A stretch of 57,716 nt of DNA, taken from assembly GCA_016793845.1 (NCBI GenBank), contig JAEULI010000139.1, positions 1-57,716 of the forward strand, written 5' to 3'. The notes below the pieces were generated by a model that was given only the letters and a program-made list of their open reading frames with translations, ran no database searches and was not told the origin of the DNA. The stretch is from Sphingosinicella sp. Its GTDB lineage: Bacteria > Pseudomonadota > Alphaproteobacteria > Sphingomonadales > Sphingomonadaceae. Each line of letters starts with the position of its first letter. Position 1 is the first letter of the stretch. Position numbers and translations under genes: made by a program. Positions 52,025 to 57,716 of this stretch are shown piece after piece.

Positions 52025-54010
52025 ATGTCCATTCTGACGGCGCTCGGCAGCGGATCGGGAATCGATACCAAGCAGCTCGTGGCCGATCTCGTCGCCGCGC
52101 AGCGCGCGGGCAGCGACAAGATGCTGACTGCGCGGCAGACCGCCGTCGAGGCCAAGATTTCCAGCCTTTCTACGATCAGCTCGGCCCTGTCCGCCTTCTC
52201 GACCGCGCTTGATTCGCTGGTGAGCAGCGGCGCGCTCGGCCGCCAGGTGATCAGCAGCGACACGTCTTCGATCGCGCTTTCGCTCACCGGTTCGTCGAGC
52301 CCGCCCTCGCTGTCGCACACGATCGAGGCGACGCAACTCGCGCAGCGGCAGACGGTCGCGTCGGCAGCGGTTGCCGATCGCAATGCGCCGATCGGCGAGG
52401 GCACGCTCACGATCAGCTTCGGCACGCTCACCGGCACGTTCCCGACGCCGGCGGGGTTTACGGCGGGTACGGCGGCGCCCGTCACCGTCACGATCGGGCC
52501 GGAAAACAACAGCCTCGTCGGCCTCCAGCAGGCGATCAACGCGGCGAACGCGGGCGTCACCGCCTCGATCGTCGAAGACGCAAGCGGTGCCCGCCTTGTG
52601 CTGCGCGGCGAAACGGGCGCGGCGAAGGCGTTCACGATTGACGGCAGCACGGGCCTCGAAGCCTTCGAGTTTGGCCCGGGCACTGCCGGCATGACGTGGA
52701 CGGCGCAGGCGAAAAACGCCATCGTCGTGGTCGACGGCATCACCGTAGAACGCCCGACCAACAGCATTTCGGACCTCGTCTCGGGCCTCAAACTCGACCT
52801 CATGAAGGTCACCGACGGTCCGGTGACGATTTCCAGCGACTATGATGCCACCACGCTGAAAACAGCGGTCGGCAACTATGTCGACGTCTACAACCAGCTG
52901 ATCTCGATGCTTGCGGAGGAAACCCGGGCGGGCAAGGACGGCGTCGCCGCGGGCGCGCTCGCGGGCGACCGCACGACGCGCGATCTCAAGCGGATGCTCG
53001 CCGATCTCAGCACGAAGACGCTGCTGACCGACGGCGGCGGTCCGTCGAGCCTCTCCGAGATCGGCATCAAGACCAACCGCGACGGCACGCTCAGCATCGA
53101 CGATGCGGCGCTCACGAAAGCGGTGACCAATCATCCGGGCCGCGTCCACGACATGTTCGTGCCGGGGCAGACCAGCAGCTCCGCGCTCGTCGAGATCGCA
53201 AGCAGCCTTGGTGCTGCAAAGCCGGGCACTTATGCGGTCACCGACATTGTCGCCGCGACCTCGGGCAGGCTCAATGGCGCGGCCGCACCTACGGCGTTCG
53301 ACGTGCCGGTCGTCATCGATGCGACGAACAAGAGCTTCACGGTCACGCTCGACGGCCGCACCTCGCTCGCCATCAACCTCCCCGAAGGCAGCTATGCGAC
53401 CGGCGCGGCACTCGCCGCGGCGTTCCAGACCGCGATCAACGACGATTCGGTACTGAAGTCGTTCGGCCTGTCGCTGACGGCGGCGTGGGACGGATCGGCG
53501 TTCAGCTTTACCTCGAAGGGTGTGGGCAGCACCTCGGGCGTTTCGCTCGTCGGGCTCAATGGCACGCTTGCGGCCACGCTCGGCCTCGACGTGCCGACCG
53601 CTACCGCGGGCACTAACGCTTCGGGCAAGATCGGCGGTGTCGCCGCGATCGGCATCGGCAACCGCCTGATCGCATCTTCCACGTCGGCAGCAGCGGGCCT
53701 TGCGGTCAACATCCTCGGCAGCGCGACATCGGCGACGATTGTCGTGCGATCGACGGTGTCCGGTCTCATCACCGATATGCAGAAGCAGCTTTCCGCGAGC
53801 GGAGGCGGCTTCAAGACGACATCCGAACGTCTGGCGAAGGAAGCCGCGGCGATCGCCGAGGAGCAGGAGCGCGTCGAGGCACGCAGCATTGCGCTCGAGG
53901 AGCGGCTCACCATCCAGTTCGCCGCCATGGAAAGCGCCATCGCCGCTTTCAACAACACGCAGGAATATATGAAACAGCAGATTGCCATGTGGACTCGGGA
54001 TCAAGGCTGA
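52025..54010 (+). CDS. fliD: Filament cap protein FliD
   Basis: 661 residues. N-terminal GSGIDTKQLVADLVAAQRAG and [21 protein letters not shown]-terminal AAAIAEEQERVEARSIALEE and FAAMESAIAAFNNTQEYMKQ, forming the D0/D1 coiled coils. It is longer than the enteric 468 residues because of extra central domains. Promotes flagellin folding at the tip. ATG 52025 is chosen over 51989 from promoter position. Confidence 0.96.
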   Translation: MSILTALGSGSGIDTKQLVADLVAAQRAGSDKMLTARQTAVEAKISSLSTISSALSAFSTALDSLVSSGALGRQVISSDTSSIALSLTGSSSPPSLSHTIEATQLAQRQTVASAAVADRNAPIGEGTLTISFGTLTGTFPTPAGFTAGTAAPVTVTIGPENNSLVGLQQAINAANAGVTASIVEDASGARLVLRGETGAAKAFTIDGSTGLEAFEFGPGTAGMTWTAQAKNAIVVVDGITVERPTNSISDLVSGLKLDLMKVTDGPVTISSDYDATTLKTAVGNYVDVYNQLISMLAEETRAGKDGVAAGALAGDRTTRDLKRMLADLSTKTLLTDGGGPSSLSEIGIKTNRDGTLSIDDAALTKAVTNHPGRVHDMFVPGQTSSSALVEIASSLGAAKPGTYAVTDIVAATSGRLNGAAAPTAFDVPVVIDATNKSFTVTLDGRTSLAINLPEGSYATGAALAAAFQTAINDDSVLKSFGLSLTAAWDGSAFSFTSKGVGSTSGVSLVGLNGTLAATLGLDVPTATAGTNASGKIGGVAAIGIGNRLIASSTSAAAGLAVNILGSATSATIVVRSTVSGLITDMQKQLSASGGGFKTTSERLAKEAAAIAEEQERVEARSIALEERLTIQFAAMESAIAAFNNTQEYMKQQIAMWTRDQG

Positions 54011-54393
54011 TGATGCAGGCCATGCGCGCGCGGCAGCAATATGCCGCCATCGACACCGCCACCCGCACCGAACAGGCCAATCCGCACCGCCTGATCGAGA
54101 TGCTGTACGACGAGCTGCTTTCCGCGCTTCGACAGGCCGGCATCGCGATCGATCGGGGCGATCTCGCCATGAAGAGCAGCCGCATCAGCCGCGCGCTCTC
54201 CATCCTGCACGGTCTCGAATCGAGCCTCGATTTCAATCGTGGCGGTTCGGTCGCAGAGTCGCTTTCGGCGGCTTACGGCTATCTCCGTCAGGAGACGATC
54301 GCGGCTGGCCGCGACAATGATTCGCGCCGTCTTGCCGCCGCCACGGAGGCCGCCGTCGGCCTTTCCGATGCCTGGCGACAGATTCGCCCGTGA
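54010..54393 (+). CDS. fliS: Flagellin chaperone FliS
   Basis: 127 residues, four-helix type: YAAIDTATRTEQANPHRLIE, MLYDELLSALRQAGIAIDRG, RISRALSILHGLESSLDF. FliS keeps flagellin unpolymerised before export. The start overlaps the fliD stop (TGATG). Confidence 0.95.
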   Translation: MMQAMRARQQYAAIDTATRTEQANPHRLIEMLYDELLSALRQAGIAIDRGDLAMKSSRISRALSILHGLESSLDFNRGGSVAESLSAAYGYLRQETIAAGRDNDSRRLAAATEAAVGLSDAWRQIRP

Positions 54394-54707
54394 CTGCGAT
54401 TCCGGCACTTCTCACCGATATCGAATCGCTCTCCGGCATGACCGCTCACGCCGCTGCTGGCGGCGATTGGACCGCTGTGGAACGTTTCGAGACGGTCCGC
54501 CTTGCGCTCGTGAAGACACTGTCGGGGCTCGCTGCTGATCCGGCGCTGCGCACCGAGGCGCTCGGCGCATTGCGTCAGGCCGAATCGCATTCGGTGACGA
54601 TCGGCCACGCCATCGAGGTCGGCCGCCACGCGCACGAGCGCAGCGCTCAGGCACTGCGCCAATCCGGCACTGCGCGCAGACTCTACGGAAAAGCGAGAAC
54701 GGCTTAG
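54390..54707 (+). CDS. FliT-like chaperone (by position)
   Basis: 105 residues, helical (LLTDIESLSGMTAHAAAGGD, WTAVERFETVRLALVKTLSG), GTG start overlapping the fliS stop. The small helical build and the place after fliDS fit FliT, the FliD chaperone, though sequence similarity is too weak to be sure. Convergent with the activator gene 7 bases later. Confidence 0.65.
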   Translation: MTAIPALLTDIESLSGMTAHAAAGGDWTAVERFETVRLALVKTLSGLAADPALRTEALGALRQAESHSVTIGHAIEVGRHAHERSAQALRQSGTARRLYGKARTA

Positions 54708-54714
54708 GCGCGCT

Positions 54715-55845
<1,131 letters not shown>

Positions 55846-55981
55846 GTTCCCCCTCGGCATCACCCCGATACCGTGAAACAGGGTTTAACGGTGAAATGGT
55901 TAACGAAATTTATACAAGGAATCCTTAATTCTCAATGTATTGCAAAAAACACGGTTTCGTTGCGAAAACGTAGCGATTCTG

Positions 55982-56001
55982 CCGTTTCCTAGGCGAAACG
56001 G
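55982..56001. terminator. Hairpin between activator and oxidoreductase genes
   Basis: CCGTTTC, 6-base loop, GAAACGG, directly next to the oxidoreductase stop at 56002. Probably its transcript end, although no T-run follows on the minus strand. The rest of 55864-55981 is AT-rich and likely holds the activator promoter. Confidence 0.4.
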
Positions 56002-56763
56002 TTAGATGCCAGCGTACCATTCATAGTCGCCGCGGTCCTCCCAATAGCCGCCTTTTCCGCCAGCCGTGTTAGCAAAGGTTGACGCGACCTCAACGCGCAT
56101 CACGAACTTCGCGTGCTTGTAGCCGAGCTGCCGTTCGACGCGGAGCCGAAGCGGCGCGCCGTGGCCGATGGGCAGGGGCGTGTCGTTCATGCCCCAGGCG
56201 AGGATCGTCTGCGGGTGGAAGGCGTCGATGAGGTCGATCGATTCGTAATAGCGCGAACCGCCGAAGTCGTCGGCGCAGTGGAAGATCACATAGCGTGCGC
56301 CGTCCCGAAGCCCGGCGACGTCGAGCAGCGTTTTCAGCGGCACGCCGGTCCATTTGCCGATGGCGCTCCACCCCTCCACACAGTCGTGCCGTGTGATCTG
56401 CGTGCGCGCGGGAAGGGCGCGGATCGCCCCAAGCGACAGGGCCAGCGGGCGCTCGACCAGCCCGTCCACCACGAGGCGCCAGTCCGCAAAGCCGTTCGCC
56501 GCATGGCGCGCATAGGCGGGGTCGGCGGGCATCGTGTTGCCGTTCATGCGGAACACGGGCGACATTTCCGCCGCGCCGAACTCGCGTGCGAGCGCGTCGC
56601 GGCTGCTGATCAGACGCTGCGCGCGCATGGTCAGCGTCTCGGCGCCGGACAGTAATTTTCGAAAGTTTTGGCTCTGCCCGAGCCGGTCGCAGCCCGAAAC
56701 CACGAGCCCCGCGCCCGCAACGAGGCTGCCCACGAGTCCACGACGGGTAACACGATGTTTCAT
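56002..56763 (-). CDS. Tat-exported molybdopterin oxidoreductase (sulfite oxidase/YedY fold)
   Basis: 253 residues. N-terminal VTRRGLVGSLVAGAGLVVSG then Cys25: a twin-arginine signal with a lipobox. Core: WRLVVDGLVERPLALSLGAI, then TRHDCVEGWSAIGKWTGVPL with the molybdenum ligand Cys about 128, and PIGHGAPLRLRVERQLGYKH. It is related to MsrP/YedY but its partner is a larger cytochrome b, so the substrate may differ. Start overlaps the cytochrome b stop (ATGA). Confidence 0.9.
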   Translation of the reverse strand: MKHRVTRRGLVGSLVAGAGLVVSGCDRLGQSQNFRKLLSGAETLTMRAQRLISSRDALAREFGAAEMSPVFRMNGNTMPADPAYARHAANGFADWRLVVDGLVERPLALSLGAIRALPARTQITRHDCVEGWSAIGKWTGVPLKTLLDVAGLRDGARYVIFHCADDFGGSRYYESIDLIDAFHPQTILAWGMNDTPLPIGHGAPLRLRVERQLGYKHAKFVMRVEVASTFANTAGGKGGYWEDRGDYEWYAGI

Positions 56764-57551
56764 GGCGTATCATCCGGTATGCGGTAGCGGCCGGTGATCA
56801 TCGACCCGATCCCGTTCAAGGGGCCCGCCAGCAGCACCATCAGCAGGTGGACGGCGATGAACGCGGCGATCAGCATCGCGCTGATGAAATGCACGGAGCG
56901 CGCCGATTGCCGCCCGCCGAACAGGTCGACGAGCCACGGCCACGCCGCGTCCATCGCCGGCGACATGGCAAGGCCGCTCAGCACCATCGCGGGCAGCAGG
57001 GCGAACACGACGCCCGCATAGGCAAGCTTCTGCAGCGGATTGTAGCCGATCGCCGCTTTGCCGTGCGCAAAGCGGAGTCGGGCGTGGGCCTTGATGTCCT
57101 GCCACAGGCGACGGGGCGCAAGCTCCTGCCTGCCGGGCAGCAGCGCGGCGGTGTGGCGTCCAGCGACCGTCCAGATGAGGTAGAAGCTCCCGGCGACGGC
57201 CAGCACCCACGCGAACGCGATGTGCCAGCGCCGTGCGAGCGCAAGGCTGTAGGTGGAAGGGATCGTCGCCCAATAGGGGAAGGCGCGCGCCCGCGAGACG
57301 CCCTCAGGGTCGGTCCAGCGGCCAAGCACACCTGTGGTCTCGACGTACAGATCGCCGATCCGCAACACGCCGGACGTGTGCGTCGCGTAGATCTCCAGCC
57401 AGGCCGGGTCGGGGTTGGCGCCGTACGCTCCCCAGTAGAGGCGCGGGTGCGCGTTGAAGATCATCAGGCCGCTCATCAGCAGCACGAACACCGCGACCGC
57501 GTTCGTCCAATGCCAGAGCCTGACGGGCAGCCTGTGGCGGCGGACGATCAC
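56760..57551 (-). CDS. Membrane cytochrome b (b561/hydrogenase b-type)
   Basis: 263 residues with four or five helices and heme-ligand histidines in RLPVRLWHWTNAVAVFVLLM, ALARRWHIAFAWVLAVAGSF, and SVHFISAMLIAAFIAVHLLM. It would pass quinol electrons to the exported molybdoenzyme that follows. GTG start at 57551, one base after the preceding gene's stop. Confidence 0.88.
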   Translation of the reverse strand: MIVRRHRLPVRLWHWTNAVAVFVLLMSGLMIFNAHPRLYWGAYGANPDPAWLEIYATHTSGVLRIGDLYVETTGVLGRWTDPEGVSRARAFPYWATIPSTYSLALARRWHIAFAWVLAVAGSFYLIWTVAGRHTAALLPGRQELAPRRLWQDIKAHARLRFAHGKAAIGYNPLQKLAYAGVVFALLPAMVLSGLAMSPAMDAAWPWLVDLFGGRQSARSVHFISAMLIAAFIAVHLLMVLLAGPLNGIGSMITGRYRIPDDTP

Positions 57552-57552
57552 G

Positions 57553-57716
57553 CTACCAGCCCTTCGCGGCGATCCAGTAGGGTCCGGCGCAGGCGCGCGG
57601 GATGCCTTCGAGCAGGTAGCCGGGCGGCGGCGGTTCGGTGGTGCCGCCGCCGGAGAGCGACACGGGGCTGCCCACCGTCAGTGTGCCGCCCGCCGCACCG
57701 TCGCGGACGACGAGCT
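57553..57716 (-). CDS. C-terminal end of an unidentified gene
   Basis: Only the last ~54 codons are in the window, ending GYLLEGIPRACAGPYWIAAKGW. It stops one base before the cytochrome b start, so it is part of the same operon. No family recognised; the Pro/Gly-rich segment before the tail gives no clue. Confidence 0.6.
   Translation of the reverse strand, partial: LVVRDGAAGGTLTVGSPVSLSGGGTTEPPPPGYLLEGIPRACAGPYWIAAKGW

Noticed and set aside
51935-54004. 689-residue open frame on the minus strand
   Set aside because: Antisense of fliD; low-complexity Arg/Ala/Asp composition.

Overview
The window reads as the chromosome of a GC-rich motile alphaproteobacterium, most likely Sphingomonadales. 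This is inferred from the gene set and order (flgB-to-flgL, fliE-to-fliT, a receiver-less sigma-54 activator, sphingomonad-type oxidoreductases) and not from any rRNA. No rRNA genes, intact transposases or CRISPR arrays were seen.

Layout. (1) 1-6190 looks like a decayed integrated island. It holds a Baeyer-Villiger-type monooxygenase, a YkvI-like membrane protein, a secreted alpha/beta hydrolase, a broken phosphotransferase gene and a broken P4-type integrase lying beside the 3' end of tRNA-Ser(CGA) at 6192-6281. (2) 6382-12966 (minus strand) is a one-carbon/demethylation block: a TetR regulator, then soxB-soxD-soxA-soxG (heterotetrameric sarcosine oxidase) and purU, nearly all with overlapping stops and starts. 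(3) 13028-15551 (minus) has a UPF0016/GDT1-type manganese exporter behind a yybP-ykoY-like Mn riboswitch, then a MarR regulator, an MFS transporter and a 41-residue membrane microprotein. (4) 15575-55845 is an almost complete flagellar locus. Reading minus-ward from about 26.9 kb are flgBCDEFGHIJKL then motAB. Reading plus-ward are flgP-flgT-like genes, flgA, flgM, flgN, a lytic transglycosylase, flhA, flhF, flhG and fliA. A BenE-type transporter, an unknown one-helix membrane protein and the flagellin gene follow on the minus strand. Then come fliEFGHIJ, fliKLMNOPQR-flhB, fliDS and a fliT-like gene on the plus strand, and last the sigma-54 activator on the minus strand. No chemotaxis genes are in the window. 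(5) 56002-57716 (minus) carries a Tat-exported molybdopterin oxidoreductase, its cytochrome b partner and the end of a third gene.

Regulation can be read directly. Five close matches to the sigma-54 -24/-12 consensus precede flgB, flgA, the transglycosylase gene, fliE and fliK. Five sites of the form TAAA-like, 15 bases, GTCGTKAW precede motA, flgP, flgM, fliC and fliD and fit a FliA (sigma-28) regulon. A palindrome CGTCGG-N4-CCGACG lies about 100 bases upstream of two of the sigma-54 start sites, and a near copy lies just inside flgA; it is a candidate binding site for the activator encoded at the end of the locus. The picture is a hierarchy: sigma-54 plus activator for hook-basal body and export genes, then FliA/FlgM for filament, cap, stator and the FlgP/FlgT accessory ring.

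The less ordinary points are an FlhF whose GTPase motifs are eroded, Vibrio-type H-ring genes in this lineage, an almost leaderless fliE transcript, and a monooxygenase lacking the fingerprint histidine. The rest is well-understood biology; I do not see a wholly new system.
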